Assembly: GCA_964388275.1 (NCBI GenBank)
Contig: CAYLZD010000002.1
Span: 62,001-126,000 of the forward strand
From: JARYLZ01 sp964388275
GTDB lineage: Bacteria; Bacteroidota; Ignavibacteria; SZUA-365
DNA length: 64,000 bases
Direction of reading: 5' to 3'
Shown: positions 9,133 through 18,272 of the stretch, piece after piece
Numbering within the stretch: the first letter of the stretch is position 1
Layout of the letters: the number at the start of each line of letters is the position of its first letter
Notes under the pieces: generated by a model
Seen by the model: the letters and a program-made list of their open reading frames with translations, nothing else
What the model was told of the DNA's origin: nothing
Databases searched by the model: none
Program-made: the position numbers and the translations under genes

Positions 9133-9197
9133 ACCTTTGTAATATAGAATTAGTCTAAATACACTTTACCGTCGTTTCCGGGACTGCCGGGCAAAAC

Positions 9198-10373
9198 ATG
9201 AAAATCACACTCCTCTTACTGATGCTGATCTCCAGCGGTCTGACAGCCGCGCATTCGCAGACCGGCACAACCGTTTCCGATACGGCCGTCGGAGAAGCGC
9301 CGCGCTGCGCCGCCCGGGGCGGCGCTTCGGTCGGCGGGTACGTGGAGATGAACGCTTCGTCATTCATCGACAACGGGTTGAGCGGGGGATTCACCTTGCA
9401 GATGCGGAGACTGAATATCTGTGTTTCTGCAACCGTCACGGAACACCTGCGCCTTCTTGCGGAGCTGGAATTCGAGGACGGCGGACGGCTATTCGGGCTC
9501 GAGATCGCCATGGCGGAATACGATCTGAACAGGAATCTGAGCGCGCGCGCGGGAATCATCCTCACACCACTCGGACGTTTCAATCCAGCTCATGACGGCC
9601 CTCTGTGGGAGTTCGTGGAGCGGCCGTTCGTATCCACCAGAATTATCCCGACGACCCACAATGAACTGGCCTTCGGCTTTCACGGCCTGTTTGAAATCGG
9701 TGAATCGACACTGAATTGGGAAGCATATATCGTTAACGGGCTCGGCGACGGCGTAATCGACAACGATCATGGCAGAGCTTCCATCCCCGGAGGCAAATCC
9801 GTCGATCTATTCAACAAGGATAACAACGGCATGCCGGCTTTTACCGGGCGCGCATCCATCGGGCACCGGCTCGAATGGGATATCGGATTGTCCTATTACG
9901 GCGGCGTTTACAATAAATACCGACTCGAGGACGGCACGGCGGACCCGAAACGAATGCTCAGCATCACTGCTCTGGATTTCGGCACCGGAATTTCCGGCGT
10001 TTCCGTGCAGGGTGAACTGGCTTATGCCGCGATCGACCTGCCTCCCGGTCTTCCCGAAACTTTCGCCGAGAGGCAATGGGGCGCCTTTGTCGAGTTTCGA
10101 CTCCCACTTTTCCGGCCCGCGCTCTCCTCTATGCCGGAAGCGGTCGTGAACTTCGCTCTGCGTCTCGAGTACGCGGACCTCAATGCGCGAAAGTTTTCAT
10201 ACGGCGGAAGTGACATAATGGACGACATGCGCGGAATCAATTCCGCTCTCAGTTTCCGTCCCGCGCACGGAACCGTCATTCGCGCCAATTATCTGCACAG
10301 ATGGCATCGGGATCCGCCCGGGACGCCATCCGAGACGAGCGGATTCCAGCTCGGCTTCTCCACGTTTTTCTGA
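9198..10373 (+). CDS. Outer-membrane porin (phosphate-selective porin O/P-like)
   Basis: A 391-residue outer-membrane protein with a signal peptide (about 1-20, cleavage near AHSQ). The mature part alternates short amphipathic strands with Gly/Asp-rich turns, and ends in Phe-Phe as beta-barrels recognised by BamA do. GGFTLQMRRLNI, HLRLLAELEFEDG and ARAGIILTPLGRFNP resemble the porin O/P family and related carbohydrate porins, where the first strands carry such repeats. The function would be diffusion of small, probably anionic, solutes. It is monocistronic: a candidate promoter lies upstream and an opposite-strand gene begins 21 bases after its stop. Ligand selectivity cannot be read from sequence alone. 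Confidence 0.75.
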   Translation: MKITLLLLMLISSGLTAAHSQTGTTVSDTAVGEAPRCAARGGASVGGYVEMNASSFIDNGLSGGFTLQMRRLNICVSATVTEHLRLLAELEFEDGGRLFGLEIAMAEYDLNRNLSARAGIILTPLGRFNPAHDGPLWEFVERPFVSTRIIPTTHNELAFGFHGLFEIGESTLNWEAYIVNGLGDGVIDNDHGRASIPGGKSVDLFNKDNNGMPAFTGRASIGHRLEWDIGLSYYGGVYNKYRLEDGTADPKRMLSITALDFGTGISGVSVQGELAYAAIDLPPGLPETFAERQWGAFVEFRLPLFRPALSSMPEAVVNFALRLEYADLNARKFSYGGSDIMDDMRGINSALSFRPAHGTVIRANYLHRWHRDPPGTPSETSGFQLGFSTFF

Positions 10374-10394
10374 AAACCGCGTCGCGTCTTCGCG

Positions 10395-11168
10395 TCACTC
10401 GCCCGCTTGAAGCTTCTTCCACGTCTCGACCACCGCCTTGGCGACACCGATAGCGGAAGCCGTGTTCTGCCCGGTTATCAAGCGGTGCTCGGGGACCACG
10501 TTAGGCGTGAACGGAGCAGATTTGAAATAGACCGCTCCCCCACGGCGCAGCGCGGATTCGAGCATGAACGGCAGATTGATCTGCACACCCGCGAGTTCCT
10601 CCTCCTCATCTGAAGAGCAGGTAAGACGGATCTTGTAATATATGGGCGTGCCGTCGCTCATCAACGTGTTCAGCAGCACAGCAGCTCCCTGCGAGATGCA
10701 TGCCACGATGCCTCGCTTGCCGTACACGCGAGCGGCAATGGCATGCAGATGCTCATCCGTCAGAAAATCCCAAAGGGCGCCGTGACCGCCCACGAACACG
10801 GCTATGTCGTACTGTTCCGGATCGATTTGCGAAGATGGAATTGTTTCGTTCAGAGCCCTGCGCAGATTCGGATCGTCAAAGTAATACTTCGTCCATGAGT
10901 CCGTGGAATCTACGCTCGCCGGATCAATCGGCGAGCGCCCGCCCTGCGGACTTGCGAAGTCCGGCGTGAACCCCGCCTGCACGAGGGTGTAATACGCGTG
11001 CACCGCCTCCTTGAGCGAATAGCCGGTGCGCGTGTTGACTCCCATCATCGAGGACGTGCTCGTCACGACGATCAGGGCTCTCTGCGGCGCCTCTTGGGCG
11101 GACGAAACCCGACAGGAAGCGGAAATCAGCAGGGATGACAGAAGACCGGAGTAAAGCAGACGGCCCAT
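10395..11168 (-). CDS. Secreted DJ-1/PfpI-like protein lacking the catalytic cysteine
   Basis: A 257-residue class I glutamine amidotransferase-like protein. The N-terminus is a signal sequence; Cys19 in SASC could be acylated but the lipobox is weak, so plain Sec export is also possible. The core matches Hsp31/DJ-1 type proteins: TGYSLKEAVHAYY (conserved acidic residue about 54), GGHGALWDF (128-135) and the nucleophile elbow ACISQGAAVLLN (156-167). In relatives this elbow reads AVCHGPAALLN; aligning from the right, Cys becomes Ser159 and His becomes Gln160. The usual glyoxalase/deglycase/chaperone chemistry is therefore doubtful. Export to the periplasm is also uncommon for this family. Role unknown. 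Confidence 0.8.
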   Translation of the reverse strand: MGRLLYSGLLSSLLISASCRVSSAQEAPQRALIVVTSTSSMMGVNTRTGYSLKEAVHAYYTLVQAGFTPDFASPQGGRSPIDPASVDSTDSWTKYYFDDPNLRRALNETIPSSQIDPEQYDIAVFVGGHGALWDFLTDEHLHAIAARVYGKRGIVACISQGAAVLLNTLMSDGTPIYYKIRLTCSSDEEEELAGVQINLPFMLESALRRGGAVYFKSAPFTPNVVPEHRLITGQNTASAIGVAKAVVETWKKLQAGE

Positions 11169-11212
11169 AATTTCAGTTTTCCGCCAGTATGTTGTACAAA
11201 TGTTTGTTTACG

Positions 11213-11599
11213 CTATTCAAGAGCAAGCAGATACAGCGCCAGAGCGTTCAATAGATCATCACCCAAATGTCCGTATCGAGGCATCGACGCCGGGTACATC
11301 TCCTGCCTCGCCGATAGCCGCGGATCGCGCAATATGTATTCGGCGGGATCTCGAAGGTACTCGATCAGTTTGCCTGCGGTGTATTCCGCGCGCAGATTTC
11401 GCAATGCGGGGGCTGCATCGCCGCCGCGGGCGTCCGCGCCATGACAAAGGCCGCAGTTCTGCGACACGAATATCTTTCTGCCCGGATCTTCGCCGCCGGC
11501 CTTTCCGGAAACATCCTCATGCTTTCCTCCCGATCCGCAGCCGGCCGCCGAGAGGACCAAGATCATCGCAATCAGGACTGTACTGTGGTTCTTCTTCAT
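11213..11599 (-). CDS. Small c-type cytochrome lipoprotein
   Basis: A 128-residue protein. The start at 11599 (MKKN) gives a proper signal sequence ending in a lipobox-like AAGC (Cys21); the longer open frame upstream overlaps ridA and has no such signal. Heme c attaches at C49-x-x-C52-H53 (CGLCHG), and the distal methionine is most likely M106 in SMPRYGHL. This is the class I mono-heme fold. It should be membrane-anchored on the periplasmic side and pass electrons between redox partners. A short Gly/Lys/Glu-rich tether (22-40) separates anchor and heme domain. The gene lies between ridA and the DJ-1-like gene on the same strand; a functional link is not obvious. Confidence 0.85.
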   Translation of the reverse strand: MKKNHSTVLIAMILVLSAAGCGSGGKHEDVSGKAGGEDPGRKIFVSQNCGLCHGADARGGDAAPALRNLRAEYTAGKLIEYLRDPAEYILRDPRLSARQEMYPASMPRYGHLGDDLLNALALYLLALE

Positions 11600-11693
11600 A
11601 TCGATCCGAAATACCGTCGACCCGACATCCAATGAGTCTCGCGCTTCCGGACTCTTCGATGCCGCATAAAATTGCGCAAACCAGGGAAATATT

Positions 11694-12083
11694 TCAAGGC
11701 AAAACAGCGATACAACTGATTTCCACCCGGCCGTCCTTCGGCAGGCGGGCCACTTCCACGGCCGCCCGGCTCGGCGGCACATCCGTGAAAAACAGCGAGT
11801 ACATCTCGTTCATCTCCGCAAAATCATTCATGTCCTTCAAGAAAACCGTGCATGCTACTACATCGGCGAGACCGCATCCGGCGGCAGCCAGCACGGCCTT
11901 CATGTTTTCCAGCACACGCCGCGTCTGTTCCCTCGCTCCGCCCTCGATCATGGCGCCCGTGGATGGATCGATTGCGAGCTGTCCCGAGACGAAGACCATT
12001 CCCTTCGATACGATTGCCTGGCTGTAAGGCCCGATGGCGGCCGGAGCTTCCGGTGTGCTGACGGCTTCTCTGTGATGACTCAT
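11694..12083 (-). CDS. ridA: RidA family reactive-intermediate deaminase
   Basis: A 129-residue protein of normal family length. The conserved blocks are all visible: APAAIGPYSQA, GMVFVSGQLAIDP, QTRRVLENMKAVL, DVVACTVFLKDMNDF and the active-site arginine region PPSRAAVEVARLPKDGRVEI. RidA hydrolyses reactive enamine/imine intermediates released by PLP-dependent dehydratases, forming a cytoplasmic trimer. The start is secure: AGGAGG ends seven bases before the ATG. Upstream, TATCTTTA resembles a Bacteroidota-type -7 box, but no clear partner element was found. No threonine or serine dehydratase lies nearby. Confidence in family is very high. Confidence 0.95.
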   Translation of the reverse strand: MSHHREAVSTPEAPAAIGPYSQAIVSKGMVFVSGQLAIDPSTGAMIEGGAREQTRRVLENMKAVLAAAGCGLADVVACTVFLKDMNDFAEMNEMYSLFFTDVPPSRAAVEVARLPKDGRVEISCIAVLP

Positions 12084-12280
12084 TTCGATACCTCCTGAAA
12101 GTTATATTGAAGAGGATTAAAGATAGTCCCTTCTGCTGAAACCTTGAAATCAAGGCGCCGGATACTGCGCGGTTCGGTGTCGTCGGGTTATCGCTACTGC
12201 TCCGGAACTTCGAACCGCCACGACGAAAACTGTATATTGCATGGCGTGGAAAAGACGTTCAGGCGAGCAAATCCGGCATA

Positions 12281-14056
12281 ATGCTGATGACAAATTCCAA
12301 AGGCGAAAATCGCTATCGACATCATTTCAAGCGCATGGGAATTCTCTACTCCTCTGCGACCAGGCGGGTCACGCTGCCGATAGTCTTTGCGGGACTGATC
12401 GGAGTCGCCGTCGGCGGAGCGATTCTGCTCTTCAACTGGAGCGTCGAATTCGCGGGAATCCAGTTCGACATCCTCTTCGAGGCTTCGCAGGGCAGGCACG
12501 TCTGGTCGCTGGCGCTCATACCGTTCATACCAGCGCTCGGCGGACTGATCGTCGGCATGCTGAATGAATGGGTGTTCAGGGTCAAGCCGGGACACGGCGT
12601 GCCTGAAGTCATACTCGCATCGCGTTTCGGCCGTGGAGTAATAAAACGGAGAGCCATCGCCCAGAAGCTTCTGACCGCCTCCGTCTCGATCGGGTCGGGC
12701 GGAGGAGGGGGAAGAGAGGGACCCATCATACATCTGGGCGCTTCTGTCGGCGTTCTCATCGCGGAACTGTTGAGGCTGACCCGCGAGCAAACCCGCACTC
12801 TCATAGCCTGCGGGGCGGCGGCAGGAATCAGCGGCATCTTCAATTCTCCCATAGGCGGAGTCATGTTCGTGCTGGAAGTCGTTCTTGGCGATTTCCGGCT
12901 GAAGACCTTTACTCCGATAGTGGTGGCCTCGGTGGCCGCCACGGTCGTAACGAGAAGCGTATACGGTGACGTTGCCCTGGTGTATTCGCCGGAAGTCCTG
13001 CCGGTCGCGTTGCACGAATACGCATTTCTGGCTCTTCTGGGGCTTATGTTCGGACTGCTCTCCGCGTATTTCACAAAATCGGTTATCGCTATGGATTCGC
13101 TGCTGCGGCGCGTTCTGCGGCTGCCCGCGATTCTGAAGCCAGCGGCGGGAGGTTTCGCCGCCGGACTGCTCATCCTCTTCCTTCCATCGTTGATGGAACA
13201 GTCTTACGCGCCCGTCAACGAGGCCCTGAGTTCATCGTACCCTGTCTGGCTTCTCGTCGTCGTCGCGATGTTGAAGCCGCTTCACGCAGCCCTGACGGTC
13301 GGCTCAGGCGGCACCGGCGGCATGTTCGCCCCTGCCATGAAGACCGGCGCCATGATGGGCAGCGCTTTCGGTTTAACCCTGATGTCCGCTTTCCCCGGCC
13401 TTGTGAGTTCGCCCACGCCGTACGCCCTGGCCGGGATGGGCGCCTTGCTCGCGGGCACCATGCACGCGCCGCTGACAGCGGTGCTCATGGTTATCGAAAT
13501 CTCGGGCAATTACGGCACTGTGCTTCCGTCGATGCTGACGGCGGTTCTGGCCGTCCTCGTGGCGCAGCGATTCGTAAAGCCTTCGATATATTCATGGAAG
13601 ATCGATCCCTCGCACGGACGCATCGGCTCTTTCGCTTACCTTCCGCTGTTGAACACCATACCCATCGAATCATTGATAGATCGCGACACACCCGGAGTGC
13701 GGCCGGAAACGCGGCTGCAGGATGTTATGCGCATATTCGAGTCCTCAACCTGCGAAGCCCTCCTCGTCGCCGACGCAGATGGCGCCTACAAGGGCATAAT
13801 CGAGTTCGAGGATGTTCGATCGGTCATTACTGACGTCCCGTCAGGACACGCGCTCTTGGCCGCCGACCTGATGATCACATCCGTGAAGCCCGTCACGGAA
13901 GACACCACGCTCGACGTAGTGTTGAGACTTTTCGACGTGAACAACCTTGCAGTGATTCCGGTGGTGGATTCCGAAACCGGCACACGGGCCGTCGGCGCTG
14001 TTTCGTCGTACCGTGTGCACACTTTCTACCGGAAATCGGTCGCGCGCGAGGAATGA
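12281..14056 (+). CDS. ClC-type chloride channel/antiporter with C-terminal CBS pair
   Basis: A 591-residue membrane protein. The anion pathway motifs are GHGVPE (104-109, usually GSGIPE), GREGP (144-148, with the gating glutamate E146) and GGMFAPA near 345. About ten to twelve hydrophobic helices span residues 30-445, and two CBS domains follow (about 470-585), which in relatives bind adenine nucleotides and regulate gating. The Ser of the first motif is His here, as in non-chloride or less selective ClC members, so the transported anion is uncertain. Two close ATG codons (12281, 12287) could both serve. Diverges from ridA across about 200 bases. ClC antiporters act in acid resistance or halide/fluoride homeostasis. 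Confidence 0.9.
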   Translation: MLMTNSKGENRYRHHFKRMGILYSSATRRVTLPIVFAGLIGVAVGGAILLFNWSVEFAGIQFDILFEASQGRHVWSLALIPFIPALGGLIVGMLNEWVFRVKPGHGVPEVILASRFGRGVIKRRAIAQKLLTASVSIGSGGGGGREGPIIHLGASVGVLIAELLRLTREQTRTLIACGAAAGISGIFNSPIGGVMFVLEVVLGDFRLKTFTPIVVASVAATVVTRSVYGDVALVYSPEVLPVALHEYAFLALLGLMFGLLSAYFTKSVIAMDSLLRRVLRLPAILKPAAGGFAAGLLILFLPSLMEQSYAPVNEALSSSYPVWLLVVVAMLKPLHAALTVGSGGTGGMFAPAMKTGAMMGSAFGLTLMSAFPGLVSSPTPYALAGMGALLAGTMHAPLTAVLMVIEISGNYGTVLPSMLTAVLAVLVAQRFVKPSIYSWKIDPSHGRIGSFAYLPLLNTIPIESLIDRDTPGVRPETRLQDVMRIFESSTCEALLVADADGAYKGIIEFEDVRSVITDVPSGHALLAADLMITSVKPVTEDTTLDVVLRLFDVNNLAVIPVVDSETGTRAVGAVSSYRVHTFYRKSVAREE

Positions 14057-14129
14057 TTCGAGTTGGAGGAAGCCCGTGGTCCGGGCAAACGGAAGCTACG
14101 CCAGGGTCGGCTGGACGAACTTAGGCCAG

Positions 14130-15443
14130 TCATCTACGCTTCCAGGTATGTATTCGCTTTCCGGCGGTTATTATCGAATTGTCGGGCGCGAATGCGGCCG
14201 CATTAAATTCGGCGGGCGAAAACAAGCCGTCCCTGTGCTTGTATGTCGCGAGCTTTTCACCCGTCAGAGCGTCAAAGAGGTCGATCATTCCATCCTCATA
14301 GTACGGTATCGCGAAGCGCGTTCCGTCGCGGGAGGGTATGACCGGATGCATGAATTCAGAGCGCGCACCGGACTCAGTTCCGGGGCCGGCCGGGTGGAAT
14401 TTCGTGAGGCGGGCCGAAGTGCCGGCATCCATTACCCTGACGGCGCCGCTTTCTTCCCTGACGGCGATTCTCGAGGCCTTGCCGTCCATGAATATGATGG
14501 GACCGGCCCTTTCAGCGGGCCGAGCGGAATGGAGAAGCGAGCGGTTTCGGCTTTCGTACACCTTGAGACTGTCGTTAGAATACAAAACGAAGCGTTCGCC
14601 GTTCCGCGAGAAACCCGAATACGTCCGGACACCCTCTTTCGTCAGCGGTATCGCCTGCTCCTCCGGCGGCGACAAGCGCCAGATGCGCAGGGTGTCGCCG
14701 CAGATGCCTTTGGCCAGGAACGATCCGTCGAGGAGGAAATACGCGGCGAAGTCCCTGCACACGCCGCCGATTGAAAGAGAATCCGATATACGGCCGTCGA
14801 GCGCATCTAAAAGGATAATATGATCCGCTATTATCGCCAGATGGCGTCCCCCGGGCGAGAACATGACTTCCGAGACATGCCCGCATTCGATGTTCAAAGA
14901 ACGGGGCTTGCCGCCGGGCGGGCTTGCGAATATCGACAAAGTGCGCCTGTTTCCTGTTTCATCTTCCGTGGTGATCGCGGCCAGCAGTTTGCCGTCGGGA
15001 GACAGGGCCGCGGCCTCGACGATGACATCATCCAACGGCAGGGCCCCGATCGATCGGCCGTCCGGCAAGCGCCAGGTCCTCATAGCGCGCTTCGGACCGT
15101 CTTCCTTCGTGGTGTATCCGGTCGCGAGCAGGACCGATCCATCCTCGCTGCAGACGAGTTCGAGAACGGAGGACATTCCGCTGTCGAGGATCAGGCTCGC
15201 GTCACGGAGATCCGACATGTAATCGATGGCGTAATAGGCGGCAATAAGAACGCAGAAAACGGCGACCGCAACAACGATGGCGTTCGGCGCCGGGAATGGC
15301 GTTTTCATGCGTCCGGCGCCCGCGGCCGGAGGCTTTTCCCCCATTTTGAAACTGCGCCTGTATTTCCAGGCGCTCGGCCTCCCCGGCAGCGACCGGTCGG
15401 CATCGTCCGTCATGTCTTGCCGGTTATACTCTCCGGCGTTCAT
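14130..15443 (-). CDS. Membrane-anchored WD40-like repeat protein
   Basis: A 437-residue protein. The start at 15443 was chosen because GGAGGA (15451-15456) lies exactly seven bases upstream; it overlaps the end of the preceding pyrophosphorylase gene by 20 bases. The first ~55 residues are cytoplasmic and charged, then one membrane helix (IVVAVAVFCVLIAAYYAIDY), then a beta-propeller-like region with repeated units such as AAALSPDGKLLAAITTED, VMFSPGGRHLAIIAD, SGFSRNGERFVLYSND and AAFAPDNSIITAGKRI. The outer domain would be periplasmic. Propellers of this type bind partners or act as sensors; no enzymatic residues are seen. It is the last gene of a six-gene minus-strand run. No name assigned. 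Confidence 0.7.
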   Translation of the reverse strand: MNAGEYNRQDMTDDADRSLPGRPSAWKYRRSFKMGEKPPAAGAGRMKTPFPAPNAIVVAVAVFCVLIAAYYAIDYMSDLRDASLILDSGMSSVLELVCSEDGSVLLATGYTTKEDGPKRAMRTWRLPDGRSIGALPLDDVIVEAAALSPDGKLLAAITTEDETGNRRTLSIFASPPGGKPRSLNIECGHVSEVMFSPGGRHLAIIADHIILLDALDGRISDSLSIGGVCRDFAAYFLLDGSFLAKGICGDTLRIWRLSPPEEQAIPLTKEGVRTYSGFSRNGERFVLYSNDSLKVYESRNRSLLHSARPAERAGPIIFMDGKASRIAVREESGAVRVMDAGTSARLTKFHPAGPGTESGARSEFMHPVIPSRDGTRFAIPYYEDGMIDLFDALTGEKLATYKHRDGLFSPAEFNAAAFAPDNSIITAGKRIHTWKRR

Positions 15444-16917
15444 CGGCATGTCCTCCGCGCCGACTCGGCGGCGGGTCCGGCGCCGAATCATCCTCATGAA
15501 GCGCCGTATTGTCCGGAATGATCAGCGTTTCGCCGTGAGTCGCGCTCAAGCAGACACGGCCTCGTATCTTGACATTCGATCCGAAACGGACATCACCGGC
15601 GACGGACAGTCCGGAGCACTCTATCAGCGACGGCGGTCCATGGGGAAAGCGCTCGCGAAGAAGGTCGATGCTGCCGAAATACTTGGGATCGAGCCGTATG
15701 ACGGGCGCCGGCATTCGGCGTCGCGGATCCAGCCTGACCTGGCGATCGTCGGTCAGCACATAGGCGTCGGACCAGACAGCGAGAAGGTCCTCGGTGGTCT
15801 TGACCGGAGCAAAACGGGATCGGGGGACCTCAAGCGCCGCCGCGTTCGCGAAGAGCGAAACCGCGGCACCCATGGCCGATTCAAGCTGATAGACCGCGGG
15901 TGAATCCGGATCCCTGGGATCCAGCGTCTTGCTGTTTTTTATCAAAGACAGCGGCAGGACGCCGCCGTGTTTCTCCAGCAGATCCGCAAGCGCGGGCAGA
16001 TCTATCCAAATGTTGTTCGTGTTGAAGTATCTGTGCCTGGCGATGTTCTGAAAATCCTCCTCCTCGCCGGGCGGGCACTGCGAGGCCTCTCTCAACAGCA
16101 GACGGCCGTCCTTCCTGCGCGCCAGGTGCCCGCCCTTGCGGTCGGCCGGAGTGCGGTCTGTGACTTCCATGAGGAAATCGGCCGAGACTCGCCGCATGTA
16201 TGCGGGTATGGACGGATCGAACACGGCGCCAAGGTTGTCCGCGTTGGACACGAACGCGTATCGCATATCTTTCGCAAGCAGGGCATCGAGCAGGCCGGAT
16301 GTGCGGAGAGCGGAATACATGTCCCCGTGGCCCGGCGGACACCATTCGAGATCGCTATCGCCGCTCCGTACGGCAGGCGAATAATCGCTCGCCAGAACCT
16401 TCGGCACCCTGTGCTGCAGAAAGTATTCCGGAGTTTCTCCTCCCATGTTTCCGTGTCGCGCGAGGGCGGCCCGTGTGTCGGCGTCGGTGCTGTAACTGTT
16501 CATGAACAGTAGCGGAATCGAAGCGCCGTATCTCCTCCGGAGTTTCCGAATCTGTTCCGCAGTAATATCCAGAAACGTCAGTCCTTGCTTCAATTCAATC
16601 AGGCTTTTCGCCTTTTCCAGACCCATGCTCGTGCCGAGTCCGCCGTTGAGTTTTATGATGACCGTGCTGCGGAGCAGATTCTTGATGCTCGTGCCGTCCG
16701 CATGCAGTTCTTCCAATGTGTCGAGCCGATCGACGGAAGCGATGCCCGCGCTTTCCACGCAACCCGAGTCGCCTTCGAGAAGCATGAAGTAGTTGCGCCT
16801 GAAAGCCTCGATTGCTGGCGGCGGGGCGCCGTCCATGCGCATCTTCAGTTCGAACGGCTCAAAACGTTTCTCGGGAGAAGAGTCGGAGAGTACTTGAGCT
16901 TTCATGCGCGAGCTCAT
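15424..16917 (-). CDS. UTP--glucose-1-phosphate uridylyltransferase family (eukaryotic UDPGP type)
   Basis: A 497-residue member of the UDPGP family, which includes eukaryotic UDP-glucose and UDP-N-acetylglucosamine pyrophosphorylases rather than bacterial GalU. The nucleotide-binding signature KLNGGLGTSMGLEKAKSLI starts near residue 88. Further blocks are FNTNNIWIDL and KTTEDLLAVWSDAYVL. A C-terminal left-handed beta-helix follows (SLIECSGLSVAGDVRFG, KIRGRVCL). The product would be an activated sugar for glycan synthesis. The ATG at 16917 overlaps the hemL stop (ATGA); a second ATG at 16905 is possible. Exact sugar is uncertain. The neighbouring GT39-like gene could use the product only indirectly. 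Confidence 0.85.
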   Translation of the reverse strand: MSSRMKAQVLSDSSPEKRFEPFELKMRMDGAPPPAIEAFRRNYFMLLEGDSGCVESAGIASVDRLDTLEELHADGTSIKNLLRSTVIIKLNGGLGTSMGLEKAKSLIELKQGLTFLDITAEQIRKLRRRYGASIPLLFMNSYSTDADTRAALARHGNMGGETPEYFLQHRVPKVLASDYSPAVRSGDSDLEWCPPGHGDMYSALRTSGLLDALLAKDMRYAFVSNADNLGAVFDPSIPAYMRRVSADFLMEVTDRTPADRKGGHLARRKDGRLLLREASQCPPGEEEDFQNIARHRYFNTNNIWIDLPALADLLEKHGGVLPLSLIKNSKTLDPRDPDSPAVYQLESAMGAAVSLFANAAALEVPRSRFAPVKTTEDLLAVWSDAYVLTDDRQVRLDPRRRMPAPVIRLDPKYFGSIDLLRERFPHGPPSLIECSGLSVAGDVRFGSNVKIRGRVCLSATHGETLIIPDNTALHEDDSAPDPPPSRRGGHADERRRV

Positions 16918-18206
16918 GCCTTCAGCGACTCCCGATGCGCCTGCACAGTCCTCGCGATATCCTCTTCCGTATGCGCGATCGACAGGAAGGCGGACTCGAA
17001 TTGAGAGGGCGCCAGGTATACCCCGCGTTCCAGCATCGCGGAAAAATATTTCGAGAAGGCGGCCGTGTCGCAGGTCCGAGCGTCGTCCCAATTACGGACC
17101 TGTCTGTCCGTAAAGAACATCGTGAACATCGATCCGACGCGGTTGGTCGTCCACGGCAGGCCTGTTTCGTCGAGATTCCTTTGAAATCCTTCGCAAAGCA
17201 TGCGGGATTTCAGCTCCAGATTCGCGTAGAAATCCGGGTCATCTTGAATGACGCCGAGCGTCGCGTATCCGGCGGTCATCGCCAGCGGATTTCCGGACAG
17301 AGTTCCGGCCTGATACATCGGACCGGAGGGGGCGACCATTTCCATGATGTCCCTCCGGCCTCCGTAAGCGCCGACAGGCAGTCCTCCGCCGATTATTTTG
17401 CCGAGAGTGGTCAGATCGGGCGCGACACCGCATAGCTGCTGGGCGCCCCCGCGGCCGACCCTGAATCCAGTCATGACTTCGTCGAAGATCAGGACCACCC
17501 CCTCTCTCGTGCAGAGACGCCGGAGCTGCGGCAGAAATCCGTCGTCGGGAGGCACACAGCCCATGTTCCCGGCCACGGGCTCCACAATCATGCACGCAAT
17601 GCGTCCGGGGTGAGCAGCCAGCAGTTTCTCCACCGATTCGAGATCGTTGAATCGCGCGATCAGTGTGTCCTGTGCGACGGACGGCGTGACCCCCGGTGAA
17701 TCCGGCAAACCCAGAGTAGCCACGCCCGAGCCCGCCTTGATCAGAAAGGAGTCGGCATGCCCGTGGTAGCAGCCGTCGAACTTGATCAGTTTCTCGCAGC
17801 CCGTGAACGCGCGGGCCAGCCGGATCGCCGACAGGGTGGCTTCCGTTCCCGAATTCACCATGCGCAGCATTTCGATCGAAGGCATCATTTCCATTACGCG
17901 GGCCGCCAGAAGGGTCTCGATTTCGGTCGGCGCGCCGAAGCTCGTCGCCAGTTCGAGCTGCCGCTTCAGTGCTTCGACGACTCGCGGATGCCCGTGTCCC
18001 AGTATGAACGGCCCCCAGCTTCCGATATAGTCGATAAAAGAGTTCCCGTCCGCATCCGTGATGCGGGATCCGGAGGCGGACTCGAAAAACAGCGGTTGGC
18101 CGCCAACCGCGCGGAAGGCCCGCACGGGAGAATTCACGCCGCCGGGAATCCTTTTCCGCGCTTCGGCGAAGAGACGTACGGAATTTTCGATTTTCATGAT
18201 TTTCAC
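16914..18206 (-). CDS. hemL: Glutamate-1-semialdehyde 2,1-aminomutase
   Basis: A 430-residue PLP enzyme of standard length. It converts glutamate-1-semialdehyde to 5-aminolevulinate in the C5 route to heme. The PLP lysine is K270 in LTTLGKIIGGGLPVGAYGG. Other landmarks are RIPGGVNSPVRAF (substrate loop), NSGTEATLSAIRLAR, FDGCYHGHAD and FDEVMTGFRV. Two in-frame ATG codons (18206 and 18197) are equally plausible. Its stop overlaps the next gene by 4 bases. No other heme-pathway gene is in the window, so this is an isolated copy within an operon of membrane and sugar genes. Identification is secure. Confidence 0.97.
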   Translation of the reverse strand: MKIMKIENSVRLFAEARKRIPGGVNSPVRAFRAVGGQPLFFESASGSRITDADGNSFIDYIGSWGPFILGHGHPRVVEALKRQLELATSFGAPTEIETLLAARVMEMMPSIEMLRMVNSGTEATLSAIRLARAFTGCEKLIKFDGCYHGHADSFLIKAGSGVATLGLPDSPGVTPSVAQDTLIARFNDLESVEKLLAAHPGRIACMIVEPVAGNMGCVPPDDGFLPQLRRLCTREGVVLIFDEVMTGFRVGRGGAQQLCGVAPDLTTLGKIIGGGLPVGAYGGRRDIMEMVAPSGPMYQAGTLSGNPLAMTAGYATLGVIQDDPDFYANLELKSRMLCEGFQRNLDETGLPWTTNRVGSMFTMFFTDRQVRNWDDARTCDTAAFSKYFSAMLERGVYLAPSQFESAFLSIAHTEEDIARTVQAHRESLKA

Positions 18207-18272
18207 CGATCGATTTGCAGAACCATCACCGTCGACGAATATACGCCTTTGGTTCCGCGCGTGAAATCGCCC

